The notes beneath the pieces are model-generated. The model was not told the origin of the DNA. It was given only the letters and a program-made list of their open reading frames with translations, and did no database searches. This document shows, one piece after another, positions 10,841 through 21,669 of a stretch of DNA of 64,000 nt; position 1 is the first letter of the stretch, and each line of letters begins with the position of its first letter. A program made the position numbers and the translations under genes. The DNA is taken from assembly GCA_023052935.1 (NCBI GenBank), contig CM041295.1, positions 19,716,880 to 19,780,879 of the forward strand, written 5' to 3'. This stretch comes from Piezodorus guildinii. Its lineage: Eukaryota > Arthropoda > Insecta > Hemiptera > Pentatomidae.

Positions 10841-11430
10841 TTAAATTTAGGAAGAGAGTTAGAGTAAGGAGTATTAAGAGTAATAGAATTCCATAGGATT
10901 GAGGATCGGATGAGAAACGATCTTTCAAAATGTGCAGATTCCTTGAAACTAGGGGTGGGAATAATCGAATGACGACTATCCGATCATTCGATTATTTCAA
11001 TCATCCGAATTAATCGATTATCAGATTAATCGGTTAGAAGAAAAGAACGATCATTCGAACAGAATCGCTAAACGATAATCGAGGAATTTGTTTTTGTTTT
11101 TTTTATCACATAAATTATATGCATATTTGAACCTAGGCTCAACCAGCTCAGTGTGGCAATGTTTTGGCATATTGTCTCTCTCAGAATGAATATTATTTTT
11201 TCGATCATTAAATCATCGAAGTCCGATCATCCGATTATGACGATCATTCGATTATGCCAATCCATACTTGAAACACAACCGTATACGGTACAGCAGTAGT
11301 CCAAGTGGGGGAATATTAGAGAGGTAACGAGGAGTTTCCAGGTTTCACACGGGAATAGGTGACAAAGAGAATTCAGTCGCTTTAAGGTAGAATAAGTGCG
11401 GCGGGAAATTTCGGAAATATGTTTTTTAAT
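10841..11430 (-). mobile_element. LINE fragment carrying a hAT-like MITE
   Basis: Sequence at 10,905-10,949 ('aaacgatctttcaaaatgtg') and again from 11,267 ('aacacaaccgtatacggtac') matches a LINE fragment at 24,340-24,730, which reads as an RT C-terminal tail on the minus strand. Relative to that copy about 300 bp are missing between the two parts, and the 317-bp MITE sits at the junction. The right part extends to about 11,430. Only non-coding or badly broken coding sequence is left. Confidence 0.65.
10950..11266. mobile_element. hAT-type MITE with 8-bp target duplication
   Basis: The element is flanked by the exact 8-bp repeat 'cttgaaac' (10,942-10,949 and 11,267-11,274), the length expected for hAT transposons. 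Its ends are imperfect inverted repeats: 'taggggtgggaataatcgaa' at the left, and at the right the reverse complement reads 'tatggattggcataatcgaa'. The start TAGGGGTGGG is close to the hAT consensus. Subterminal regions are full of the inverted word 'cgatcattcgatta', a pattern seen in transposase-binding regions. With 317 bp and no ORF it is non-autonomous. Confidence 0.8.
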
Positions 11431-11608
11431 ATTGTGTTTCGATGAAGAATTGTTTCAGATTAAATAATCTAATAATATTTGACTATTATGGACAACAATT
11501 ATTTAATGTTATCCACTTTTCGTCACTCTCCACTACCTTATACAAATTACCATTTTTTCATAAATCTTTTGATTTTTTCGAGATACATAAATATCTAAAA
11601 ACAAATAC

Positions 11609-11760
11609 TGTTGAGGATGTATAGTCGACTGTAGAAATTATTATAGGTGGAATAATCAGGAGTCCGTATTTTTTTAAATTTTGCCAACGTTTCGGCTCAA
11701 GCTTCTGAGCCATCATCGGGGCATTACTGAGCCATGTCCAAGCATAAACTCAAATGGTTA
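11609..11760 (-). mobile_element. PLE-2 terminal fragment with hammerhead-like motif
   Basis: On the minus strand this reads as the 3' end of a Penelope-like unit also present at 16.8-17.7 kb. The order is a hammerhead-like motif (11,682-11,723), the block 'cctgattattccacctata', then 'cagtcgactatacatcctca'. In the motif CCGATGA replaces CTGATGA, and a perfect 6-bp stem (GGCTCA/TGAGCC) is followed by GAAAC and GTT. The adjoining word 'ggctcagtaatgcccc' is shared with the second locus. No coding sequence is present. Confidence 0.6.
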
Positions 11761-11799
11761 TTAATTATTATTACGTTATTAAAGGGTTATATATTAAAA

Positions 11800-12570
11800 A
11801 TCTTTGATTTTCAGGAGTTTTTTCTGGCGATTACTTTTAGTTTTGCGGCCATTTTAAGTTAGGTTTGCGGCTTAAAACATCTGTTGGAAGAATCTTTCTA
11901 ATTCTTGTAATTTTGTAGTTATTAAATAAAAAAAAATTGACAGTAAGATAAGGGTATACTTTATGTCCGCAAAACTTATTACCTAAAAAGTGAGTAAAGT
12001 GATTAAAAAAATTCTCGAAAATGAAATTTTTAAATTATAAAAATAATTTTATAACTCCGAAACCAGCTTTGTCACAATCAACAAATTTATATCACTAATA
12101 CCTATTGTATAGATGTGTAATCTGTACTAGTTTAATAATTTATTTTTGAGATATTTCCGTGTAAACTTCGTGAGAACCGAATTTTCCCCATTTTCGAAAT
12201 TTCTTATTAAAAAAATTACTGAGTTTACAAGATCGAAATTTTTGCAGGAAGTAGGACTATGACTAGGCTATACAAGAAAAAATAATCACAGGCTCTTTTC
12301 CTATATATACTTTTAACCCTTAAAAAGTCATTTTCTATTTTTTTTTTTTTTAATAACTTTCTTCACTTTCTCGGTAATAAGTTGCGGGAACAAGAAATGT
12401 AAAGCATAACCTTATCTTACTGTATTTTTTTGTTTTGATATGGTAGCTACAAAATTACTAGAATTAGAATGATTTTCCTAACAAATGTTTTCAGCCGCAA
12501 AGCTTACTTAAAATCGCAGCAGTACTAAATGTAATCGCCAAAAAAATATTTTATCTACAGTTTTTTTATC
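11800..12570. repeat. Family C inverted-repeat element
   Basis: The arm at about 11,800-12,060 is the reverse complement of about 12,300-12,570, with substitutions. Shared words include 'ggcgattac', 'gtaagataagg' and 'aacttattacc'. The right arm plus the central part (12,110-12,570) matches 41,326-41,790 in the opposite orientation, including 'gatatttccgtgtaaac' and 'aggactatga', so this is an interspersed repeat. No ORF is present. It is best described as a foldback-like or long-TIR non-autonomous element of unknown class. Confidence 0.6.
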
Positions 12571-13124
12571 AGGAAGGAATAGAGAATAGCTATTAAAAAA
12601 ACATCATGAAAATCAAAAATTTTGTGAGGTAAGGTTTGGACGATAACGAATGGATTGGCCCATATGTGTGTGTAAGCCAACGTCATTTTTGCTCTGGCAA
12701 AGCATTAGTTGTGATACGAGATCATGTGATTTTTAAGTTGAATTATTTCGTTCTAGGCAGTCGATAAAAAAGAATTCCTGAAACATATTTTCCCTTTTCA
12801 GAAAGAGGGAGAAGCATCTACTTCAGCGCCGACAGTAAAAAAATATTAGTGTACGTGCAGAGAATGTGGTTCAAAGAAAGAAAGCAACACGAATATCTCA
12901 TTTTATATGAGAGATAATTTTACACGTAAAACGCAATAAATGCACATCGAAATAAATGTACCTTCATGGTTCCCATCAATAATAGTTATGATCATATAAT
13001 TATGAGTACAATATTCAGTTTATATCATTATCCATTTCAATATCAAGAATCTTTAAGTTCGTTCCGTTTTTGAAGGGTGAGATATATATATTTTTTTCTT
13101 AACATAGAATAAATTTTATTTAAT
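12571..13124. other. No gene seen; short repeat shared with 29.6 kb
   Basis: The stretch 12,595-12,670 resembles 29,640-29,715 ('gaaaatcaaaaat', then 'cgaatggattg'), so it is a minor interspersed repeat. The rest is AT-rich without a supported gene. Confidence 0.4.
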
Positions 13125-13632
13125 TATTTATTCGCTATATTTATTAATAACTTCATCATATTTCACTAGCAATTTTATAATTCCGCCCAAAAACACCTAA
13201 GAAATAGAAGCAACTGATCGAGATACTTTTCACAACTCTCATCGAACGATTTTCTGTCCAAGATGTTTTGAAAAGATCGGAATAAACGGTAGTCGGGTGG
13301 TGCTAGCTTCAGATGATACAGTAGGTGCATTAAAACATTCCGGCAAAATTAAAATAACTCTTTCGGTGTAATTATTTCAATTTGAATTATTATTTGACGT
13401 TGTCACGGAGGAACACACTTTTGCAATAATCAAATTCTAGAGCAATGAATGGTCCAATTACGCCAGCCTTAAATCAACCGATTTTCCACGTGAAAGCAAC
13501 ACGTAAAAAAACAACTCCACGATAATCGCACCATATGGAGCGCAAAATGTTTTTTGGGTGAAGGCGACTCCGAAGGTATTAGGCGGTTCGTAAGAACTTG
13601 AGAAGTTAATTTTAATTAGGTGCTAACGGAAG

Positions 13633-13664
<32 letters not shown>

Positions 13665-13678
13665 ATTGATATTTTGAT
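13125..13678 (-). pseudogene. Mariner-type transposase fragment, tandem copy 1
   Basis: On the minus strand the segment carries broken mariner transposase. A central block reads like ILRSIWCDYRGVV (the IWWD-like catalytic-core motif) followed by KGVFLRDNVK, and a C-terminal block resembles PDYRLCRSFQNILD and ends near INKYSE. The part between them is deleted and frames are interrupted. The unit is repeated directly at 13,679-14,232 with an offset of exactly 554 bp. Confidence 0.65.
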
Positions 13679-14232
13679 TATTTATTCGCTGTATTTATTA
13701 ATAATTTCATGATATTTCACAAGCAATTTTATGATTCCGCACAAAAACACCTGAGAAATAGAAGCAAATAACTGATCAAGATACTTTTCACAACTCTCAT
13801 CGAACGATTTTCTGTCCAAGATGTTTTGAAAAGATCGGCATAAACGGTAGTCGGGTGGTGCTAGCTTCAGATGATACAGTAGGTGCATTAAAACATTCCT
13901 GCAAAATTAAAATAACTCTTTCGGTGTAATTATTCCAAATTCGAATTACTATTTGATGTTGTCACGGAGGAACACACCTTTGCAATAATCAACTTCTAGA
14001 GCAATGAATGGTCCAATTACGCCAGCCTTAAATCAACCGATTTTCCGCGTGAAAGCAACACGTAAAAAAACAACTCCACGATAATCGCACCATATGGAGC
14101 GCAAAATGCTTTTTGGGTGAAGGCGACTCCGAAGGTATTAGGCGGTTCGTAAGAATTTGAGAAGTTAATTTTAATTAGGTGCTAACGGAAGTTTTTTTTT
14201 GTTCTTTTTTAAAGAATTGATATTTTGATTAT
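13679..14232 (-). pseudogene. Mariner-type transposase fragment, tandem copy 2
   Basis: Near-identical to the preceding 554-bp unit. The minus-strand open frame 13,682-13,888 gives HLKLAPPDYRLCRSF, FDESCEKYLDQLFASISQVF and GIIKLLVKYHEIINKYSE, the normal C-terminal order of a mariner transposase ('APSDYHLFRSLQ...'). The final catalytic aspartate context (SPDLAPSDYHLF in relatives) is altered to LKLAPPDYRL, so it is not functional. The two copies differ by scattered substitutions, so the duplication is not recent. Confidence 0.7.
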
Positions 14233-14385
14233 TTTATTTTATGTGGTTTATTTTTATCGAAATACGTCATCCAATTTCATTTTAGAAAACACAAATCCTT
14301 CAAAGCGTATTTGAAAAATGTAGTTCTTTCCAAAAGTTACTAAATCCTCTATTCCATCAGTCACGGAAAAAGTGCAATAATTAAA

Positions 14386-14640
14386 AAAAAAATCTGGTGC
14401 TCGCAACACATGACTCCGTCGTTAACATTTTAACCTCCGTCGTTAAAATCAATTTAAGATTTATTCTCAACATTTAGAGTTAAAAATAAATTGTTAAATA
14501 ATTAATTACGCTGAATTTCAAGAGAAACATATGTTTTATTAAATAATCTATTATATTATTATCTATAACAATCAGTTACTTTTATCGGCTTTTCATCACT
14601 CTCCGTTAACTTAGGTGATGTCTTAGATCTTTTAACTAGA
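14386..14640 (+). repeat. Family A 5' part
   Basis: It begins 'aaatctggtgctcgcaacac' and continues with 'gttaaaatcaatttaag', 'gaaacatatgttttatt' and 'cttttcatcactctccgtta', the standard order of family A. The rest of the element is missing. Confidence 0.75.
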
Positions 14641-14699
14641 TTAATTTACATAACAATTATTGTTTTCATTAGATTTTAGAGATGTTTTAACTTGTAGGA

Positions 14700-14745
14700 T
14701 CCTGAAGATGACTGAGATAACCCGAAACGTTGTTGTGATGATACA
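14700..14745 (+). mobile_element. Decayed PLE-end motif
   Basis: 'cctgaagatgactgagat' followed by 'aacccgaaacgttg' has the CTGA...GATGA / hairpin / GAAACGTT layout of the hammerhead-like PLE ends, but with an insertion in the first box. Isolated relic. Confidence 0.35.
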
Positions 14746-14994
14746 TTAATTAAAAAATTACTTTGGAAAAAATATTCAAAAAATCATCCCTAATTTTTCT
14801 ACCCAAAATATTGCTAAATTTCTTCCGGTTATAGGAATATAACAATAAAATTATTTTATGTGTTTCCGCAATTTGTTTGACCCATTCACTACGCTGTAGC
14901 ACAAACCAACCAAATGCCAATGGAATCAAATACAACTGTTTTGAAGAACCTAATTCAACCTTTCTGATGCTTATTACAACTATCAAAGGTGAAA

Positions 14995-15250
14995 ATATTT
15001 AGAAGTCAGTCGGGTAAACCATATTTTCATTTTTCCGACATTTCGGCTCAAACATATGTGCCATCATTAGGGCAGAAATCAGCCAACTTAAGCATAAACT
15101 ACAGTTTATACTTTTATGATTGTTATGGATAATTACTCGCATGTTTGAGCCGAAACGTCGGGGAAAAAATTAATCTTTTAAACAGGCTGACTCCTAATTA
15201 TTTATACCCATGACAATTTCAACAGTGGACCAAACATCCTAAATATACCA
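14995..15250. mobile_element. Short PLE palindrome (head-to-head ends)
   Basis: A minus-strand PLE end (15,005-15,075) faces a plus-strand one (15,143-15,215). Both share 'tttgagccgaaa(c/t)gtcgg' in mirrored orientation, followed by an A/T-rich block and 'cagtc...gact'. The left motif has CTAATGA in place of CTGATGA; the right one has only the GAAACGTC half. No coding sequence lies between them. The layout equals the larger palindromes at 16.8, 27.3 and 58.5 kb. Confidence 0.55.
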
Positions 15251-16100
15251 TTACAATCAGGCAAAGCTTGGATAATTGTAGAATTTTGAAAGCAATTCGC
15301 ACTCCTTGTAAAAATCAAACCAACTTATTTATCCACCCTATAACATATAATTTTTTTTTTTTAAACAAACGAAGAAAAAATGTAAAAGTTGTAATATATC
15401 TTTAATACAATCTTTAAGTTCTCGATTGTAAAACCCTGTATAGCGTAAGTAACAAAATGTTAAGGAAGAAAAAGAAGAAAAAATAAGTAATTGGTTTTTC
15501 TATTTTTAAAAATCAAATATTGTTTCGACATATTTTCAAGCATGAATATCTATATTTAATAAAAAATATTACGTTATATGAAGGAAATAAATTTAAAATA
15601 TACTTAGATCGGTTTTATTTTTTCACCCAGACGTTATTTTAAGAAGCTCTAACGAAAATAAAGTTTATAACAGTGTGTGGGTTCGTTCGAAGAAAATAAG
15701 GCAGTAAATAAAATGAAGCCTTATCAACTCAACACCAGAAAGTTTGTAAACATGATAATATCGTTTCTTTTCTAAATTGGAATCTATTTGTAGAACATTC
15801 TATCAAATTGGCAATCTCTCTAGCTTTAAAACTCAATTCCGCTTATCTTTCTCTAAAGAATGTTCGTTTGGTTATAGCTCTAGTTGGTTTTAAACAACAT
15901 AAAAACCATTAAAAATTCCAAGAAAAGAAAAAAAAATGGATTAAAATTATATACAAAATTATTATACATATTTATAATTTAATGAACTATAAAATGTTAT
16001 TAAAAAAAAGGGAATTAAGCTATGCAATTAAATTTTCATAATAAGAGTATAGTTTATTTTAAAATGTATTATGACAATCCTGGAGCTCATTTTATTTTTT
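15251..16100. other. No gene seen
   Basis: AT-rich with A-runs. I found no repeat or ORF worth calling. Confidence 0.4.
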
Positions 16101-16388
16101 TCTCTTGCACAACAAGCCGTGGTTGTTCTTGGTGACGTGGTGTAATTTCCTGGGAGAACATACTCCCCACGTTTCTTAGTGAAATTTTACAGGGTAGGGT
16201 CATCACACAATACGCCTATTTTTGTGAGTGGCCACCACTTGGCTGACGGGTCTCACATACCCGGAGGAGAGGCTGTAAGTGTATCGCAATTTATTTATTA
16301 GCTTATGATAGTCCTGCTGGGACTAGGATTCGAACGCACAACCTTTGGCGTGCGAGACTAGCCCGCTAGCCATTTAGCCACGGGCTCA
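16101..16388 (-). mobile_element. tRNA-derived SINE, copy 3
   Basis: On the minus strand it begins 'gagcccgtggctaaatggc', has 'cgttcgaatcctagtccc' as B box and then the same body as the other two copies, with 'gtgagtggccaccac' and 'gtgatgaccctaccctgt' in its complement. The 3' (GAA)n tail is degraded. It is the most diverged of the three copies. Confidence 0.8.
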
Positions 16389-16455
16389 CAAACATGGAGT
16401 TTATATGTTCATAAATGCTACAATCGTTGCGGTTGATGTTTGCTTTAGTCTACTT

Positions 16456-16759
16456 TTTACTATCACTTACTTATATATAAAATACATAGTAAGGAAAAGT
16501 ATTAAGATCTTGAAAATTTTAATTTGTTTTTTTACCGGAAATACATGTTTTAGGGTCCTCTAATTTTAAATGAAGAAGGCCAACAAAAAGTTCTGTGTGC
16601 ATGTGGTAATTCTTGATCGACATTTTCGACGAAATCAACTAACCAGACGAGCTAGTTTACACCATCTATTTTTCGATTTTAAAAAAAATTAGCTAAAATA
16701 ATTTCGATTAAACTCGCTATGTCTTTGTAAATGTTATTAGACTTGAAATATCAAATAGG
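16456..16759 (-). repeat. Family A copy, 3' part, split by PLE-2
   Basis: It starts 'ctatcacttacttatatata' and runs through 'ttttagggtcctc' and 'gattaaactcgctatg', the family A order on the minus strand. A PLE-2 palindrome interrupts it; the other part resumes at 17,720. The 14-bp word 'aaatatcaaatagg' at the break (16,746-16,759) is duplicated at 17,720-17,733. Confidence 0.75.
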
Positions 16760-17059
16760 TGGAATAGTCAAGAATCAGTATTTTTTTGAAAAGTTTTTAA
16801 TTTTGCCAACGTTTTGGCTCAAGCTTGTGAGCCCATCATCAGGGGGCTACAAACATCAGAACAAAAGAGATACATATTAATATGATAATGAAAATTTTCT
16901 TTTGAATGTAGTGACAATGATAACATTTGAAATAAAACAGAAAATATACCATCATACTTAAATATTATAGATACAAATAATGATAATATGAAACATAATC
17001 TGATGATGATAAGCATAATTTTTTTTACAGAACTTTAGACTTTAATATAGAAGTAAAAA

Positions 17060-17140
<81 letters not shown>

Positions 17141-17719
17141 GTACCATTACTGAGCCATTTCCAAGCATAAACTGAGGAAAACCATAAACATACGTAGTAT
17201 GGGGAGGGGTTCATGTAAAAACCCTGAAGGTTTTCCCCTCTAAGTGTAAATACTACAGCTTATCTTTGTTTTTAAAAAGTTTTACAAAATTATATAATGG
17301 AAAAAACAAAATAATATATCCGTATGTACATTAGGCTCAACATTTTTAACATAAAATTATAAACACTAGAATCTGAGGTATTTAAAAGATCATTGAGGTA
17401 TATAATAAAAAATAAAATAAATAAATAAATAACAAAAACAAGAACCAGAGGTGTTATAAACAAAAAGATAAATATACAGTAAATAAAATATACATTACAC
17501 AAGCAATTTGTACAATAAAGTGATAGAGTTATAATTTAAGGAGACGGAAGATGTTAGCATACGAGGGAGAGATAATTATCTCTTTGTCTGTTTTATGATT
17601 TACGGGTACTCGATCTTTTTCCATATGGAGATGGCAAAATTAAAAAAATTCAAAAAATGACTGATTCCTGATTATTCCACCTATAATAGTTTGTACAGTC
17701 GACTATACATCCTCAATAT
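16760..17719. mobile_element. PLE-2 palindromic element with 14-bp target duplication
   Basis: The element lies between exact copies of 'aaatatcaaatagg'. Its left end (16,753-16,846) is the mirrored counterpart of its right end (17,636-17,695): both read 'ggtggaata(a/g)tca(g/a)gaatcag' in facing orientation. The left arm includes a hammerhead-like motif (16,804-16,846: CTGATGA, GGCTCA/TGAGCC stem, AAAAC in place of GAAAC, GTT). The right arm lacks the motif but extends further, to 'gtcgactatacatcctca'. The interior holds an A-run plus (TA)n (17,054-17,138) and AT-rich DNA without coding capacity. The structure fits an internally deleted PLE with one inverted partial terminal repeat. Confidence 0.65.
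17054..17138. repeat. Poly-A plus (AT)n
   Basis: About 20 adenines and some 30 AT units inside the PLE-2 element. Confidence 0.95.
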
Positions 17720-17985
17720 AAATATCAAATAGGGTTAATTTTGATTGAAATATTCTGACATTGCTTAAATACCGATATTTTTATATTTCTTCCTCTAAAG
17801 TATCATTTTTTTGTTAGATTTCACGTAATTAACTATTATATAATGTTAAATATTATAAGAAATTCGTAAGCATACAAGTAAAACATTAATTTGATCTTAT
17901 TTTAAAAGTTTTATAAGGTAATGGATAGTGATGAAAATCAAATAAATCTATATGATTGTTGAAAAGAATAATTTCAATTGGATTA
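17720..17985 (-). repeat. Family A copy, remainder after PLE-2
   Basis: Continues the interrupted copy with 'gattgaaatattctgacatt' and 'cttcctctaaagtatc', as expected for family A on the minus strand, and then degenerates. Confidence 0.65.
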
Positions 17986-18533
17986 TTTTCACTTCCACTT
18001 ATATGTATATGAACCATATAGTAAGGATGAGTATTGCGATCGTCACAAATTTCGGTTTCCAGTTTCGAACAGAAATACATATTTTAGGGTCCCCTGAGTC
18101 CAAATGACCAAGTCCCGCAAGAACCTTTCTGTGTAATAAGTCTAGCACGAAAAGAAAAAGACGTACGATACTGAAATTCTATATTAATTACACTCGTAAG
18201 CCCGAAATGCTACAGCAACTTTTTCACCAAAATCAGCAAACCAGAAGAGCTACTTTATACCGTGCATTATGCACATTTTTAAAATTTTCTTAAAAACAGC
18301 TCAAACGATTTTAATTAGACTCGATATATTGATGTAAAAATTAATGGGTTATAATATTATATAGGTTTTATTCTGATTGGAATAGTCTGTCAGGACTTAA
18401 ATGCTGATATTTTAAATTTCCTTCATCTAAAGTACCTTTAATTTTATATATTTGAAGAAATTTACCATACCATAATGTGAGTATTGATAAAAAATGGCTA
18501 AATTTACAATTTTTACGAATTCAATTATAAACT
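17986..18533 (-). repeat. Family A copy split by the Jockey element (part 1)
   Basis: It starts 'tttcacttccacttatat' and contains 'cagtttcgaacagaaatac', 'ttagggtcccctgagtcc' and 'cgtaagcccgaaatg' in the standard minus-strand order. It ends in the 12-bp word 'caattataaact' (18,522-18,533), which is duplicated at 23,301-23,312. Confidence 0.8.
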
Positions 18534-19072
18534 TTTTTTTTTTTTATTTTTTTTTTTTATTCGTATATATTACAATTTGTCATAATAGACAATAATAATA
18601 GTGCTACAGGATCTCATTCATACAATATTTACAATATAAACAAAAGGAAAGTCAAATTACATAAAATAAAATCAAAATAAGTAAACGTATACAATAACAA
18701 AATTAAGTAGACAAAATAAATACAAATAAATGAAGTTAACAAATAAATAAACAAAACATGTCACATTCATACCTATGTACAATATTAACAATCAGCTCGG
18801 GAACCCCGGACGGGGCTTGTCCCCCCACTTGTGGAAGGACAAGCAGAGTCCAAAGGATCCCAGCGCCTCCCTCTCAGCCGCATCACTGGTGAGAGCCAGC
18901 GGAAGCTAAGTGAGGGCGCCATAGCCACAATCACACCGCACTTGAGAGGAGAATCTGACCAGTGTCAGAACTCCATCATATGTATTTACAATATATCTCG
19001 GGGCCACTGCCGTTTTAACCTTCTAGGTGGTTGTATGGATGAGTGGAGCTGGATAGGGATCGTGCTAAAGGA
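18534..19072 (-). other. Jockey 3' UTR and poly-A region
   Basis: Plus-strand T-runs at 18,533-18,562 correspond to the poly-A tail. The preceding region includes 'ggcagtggccccgagatat', homologous to the 33-34 kb fragment, with the last broken codons of ORF2 at its start. Confidence 0.75.
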
Positions 19073-20353
19073 TTAGGATGATGAATGAGGTTCTGATGGA
19101 ATTTGGAAAATTTGGATGGAATTAGGTCTGAAATAAATGGGAACATTAAGGTCATGGTGCAAGGTATAGTTGGATACATAATAAGGAGCATTTACTATTA
19201 TTCGGAGGACTTTGGATTGAAAGGATTGAATGCGTTTGATGTTAAAACGTTTAGCTGTCCCCCACAGTTCAAGTCCGTAGGTCCAGATGGGCTTCAGTAT
19301 TGTCTTATAAATTAATAATTTGTTGTCAACTGTAAGTTCAGATTTTCTGTTTAACAGTCTGTATAACTGTCCGAATCGTCGATTGAGTTCTTTTCTTTTA
19401 AGTCTTGTATGTGGGTTCCACGTCAGTCTTTTGTCTAGTAGTAAGCCAAGATAGCGGACTGTATCTGAAGGAGGAATAGGAATGGAATTGAAGTAAACTG
19501 GCGGACAGGAGTTTCGTCGAAGAGTGAAGGTTACATGTTTGCATTTGGCCTCGTTCACCTTTATGCACCAAGCACCACACCAGTCTTCGATAAGACAAAG
19601 GTGTCTTTGCAGGATTAAGGATGCGGTTTCGGGATCGGAACTGGATGATAGGATGGCGGTGTCATCTGCAAATGTTGCCAGAAAGGTGTCAGGATGATTA
19701 GGAATATCAGCGGTGTAAAGGATGTAGAGAACGGGTCCCAGGACGCTGCCCTGAGGAACACCGGCCTCAACGGGATAAAAGTTGGAAAATTCTACACCAC
19801 AGCGTACTTGGAAGGAGCGGTTTGAGAGATAGGATCTTAGAATGAGGTAGAGAGACTGGGGTAAATGCGTTTTAAGCTTGAAGAGTAATCCAGCGTGCCA
19901 TACCCGGTCAAAAGCTTGCGCTATGTCCAGAAACGCACCAGAACAATACTCTTTACATTCGAGGGCTGAGGAAATATGGTCTACAACTCGGAGTCCTTGT
20001 TGAACAGTGGAATGATGAGAACGGAAACCAAACTGGTGGGAAGGAAGGTTGTGAGATTCTAATATAGGCAGGATTCGTTTTAGAAGGAGCTTTTCGAAGA
20101 TTTTTGAGAGGATGGGGAGTAGACTTATAGGTCTGTAGGATGAAGTGTTACTGGAAGGTTTACCTGGTTTTAGGAATAGAATGATTGTGGAATGTTTCCA
20201 TAAGAGAGGAAAATAGGTGGTGCGAAGGATGCAGTTGTAGATGTATGTAAGAAAAATAATGGCTTTCTGGGGAAGTTGTCGCAGGATCTGGGGGGTAAGG
20301 AGATCGTGTCCAGGAGATTTACGAAAGGTCAGTTTTTGAAGAAGATATTTCAC
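19073..20353 (-). pseudogene. Jockey ORF2, reverse transcriptase part
   Basis: An uninterrupted 426-codon frame holds the RT motifs in order: FRKSPGHDLL near residue 10, SYRPISLLPILSKIFEKLL near 70, HQFGFRSHHST near 105, GAFLDIAQAFDRVWHAGLL near 140, the PQGSVLGPVLYILYTADIP block near 200 and the catalytic FADDTAIL box near 225, then YLGLLLDKRLTWNPH and the thumb region ending in APYYVSNYTLHHDLNVP. The normal C-terminus is lost to a frameshift near 19,130. A second frameshift near 20,350 separates it from the endonuclease frame. The enzyme would copy the element's RNA at the nicked target; the RT block itself looks intact. Confidence 0.9.
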
Positions 20354-21669
20354 CTCAGATGGATTAATAGCTTTAGGAGGTAGGGAAAGAGGTATTGGTG
20401 AGAAAAGGAATTCTTGAACTGTTGTGGTATGATTTCTGTTGGATTCCGGGTGAGGAGTGAATACTTTGGAGAGGTGTGTGGCGAATTCCTCGGCTTTATC
20501 TTCATCAGACGCAGCCCAGGAGTCATCACACGCCGGAGAGGATGGGAAACTTTATGGTATTTTAGGATCTTTTTGGTCACATTCCACAGGGAATTATCTC
20601 GAGCTGATAGAGAGGAGAGGTAGGAATTAAAGGACTGGGAACGGAAGGTCGCCAACTCCCGCTTTAATTGCCTACAATAAAAGTTATAGGAGCGGCGATC
20701 TGTTGGGTGTCGGGTTCTTTGCCATAATGATCTGGCTCGGCGTTTTGCATGGATGAGGTCAGCTAGGTGTTGAGGTAAATGGTTTTGCTGAGGAGTTCTA
20801 TTGGAGTGCTTAGGAGAGGAGGCAGTCCAGACAGCTTGCTGAATGGCGGTTGTAAACGAGTAGACGGAATCATCAAGGTCATCCGGTGTTTTGAGGGTCA
20901 CACTGAGGTCAATATTATCGGTGAGGATTTGGCGGAAGAGGTTCCAGTTGACAGGGCCTCGGATAAATGATGGTGGAATGGGTTTCGGAATAGGAGTTAG
21001 AGATACTTTAAGGATCAGTGGACTATGGTCAGAGGATAGTTCATCAAGGCGAGTTACGGAATAGTTCAGGGAGCCTAATCCGCTGTGGATGAAGAAGTCG
21101 AGGATATCTGGATTACGGTTAGGATCTGTTGGCCAGTAGGTAGGGGAGTCAGGAGGCATGAGGTTAAAATTTCGGGAATTTAGAGCAGTCAGCAAATTTC
21201 TTCCACGAGAATTCGTGGTTCTAGAACCCCACTGCTGGTGCTTGGCGTTTAGATCTCCACCCAGAATAAAATGATTTCCTAAGGAATCCAGGAAGGATGC
21301 AAATTCGGTGTTGGAAATGGAGTGTTTGGGAGGGCAATATGCTGATGTAATAGTTACCGGATAGGAAAAAGTCTTGATTACTATTGCTGTGGCTTGCAGG
21401 AAATCATAGGTAGGAAGTGGAAGTAAATGATGAGAGAGGGATTGGTGGACAATGATAGCAGAACCGGCATGAGCTTTGCCGTCTGGGTGGTCTGTACGGT
21501 ATGTTACGTACTGCGGTATTTTGAAAAGCTGTTTAGTGGTTAGTCTAGTTTCAGTAATAAGTGCAACGTCAATTGTTTTGTCTTACAAAAACGCTGTCAG
21601 TTCATCAGTGTGATTTCTAACACCATTCGCATTCCAAAGGAGAATGGATAAGGAATTAGGTGAGGTCAT
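20350..21669 (-). pseudogene. Jockey ORF2, APE-type endonuclease part
   Basis: ORF2 begins at the ATG at 21,669, immediately after the ORF1 stop. It reads SILLWNANGVRNHTDEL, hits an in-frame TAA at 21,583-21,585 (codon 29), and continues in the same frame with the APE-endonuclease motifs LITETRLT, GGDLNAKHQQWGS, a DILDFFI aspartate and the SSDHSPLIL box that carries the catalytic Asp-His pair. The frame then runs through the linker region, with KRRARSLWQRTRHPTDRRSY, to 20,350, where a frameshift leads into the RT frame. The domain would nick target DNA for target-primed reverse transcription. The early stop inactivates it. Confidence 0.88.

Noticed and set aside
13125..14232. CRISPR-like or satellite array
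   Set aside because: Only two units, each with a transposase relic; the rest of the window is clearly eukaryotic.
20414..20970. Plus-strand ORFs in the Jockey element
   Set aside because: Antisense to the endonuclease/RT frames and without own motifs.
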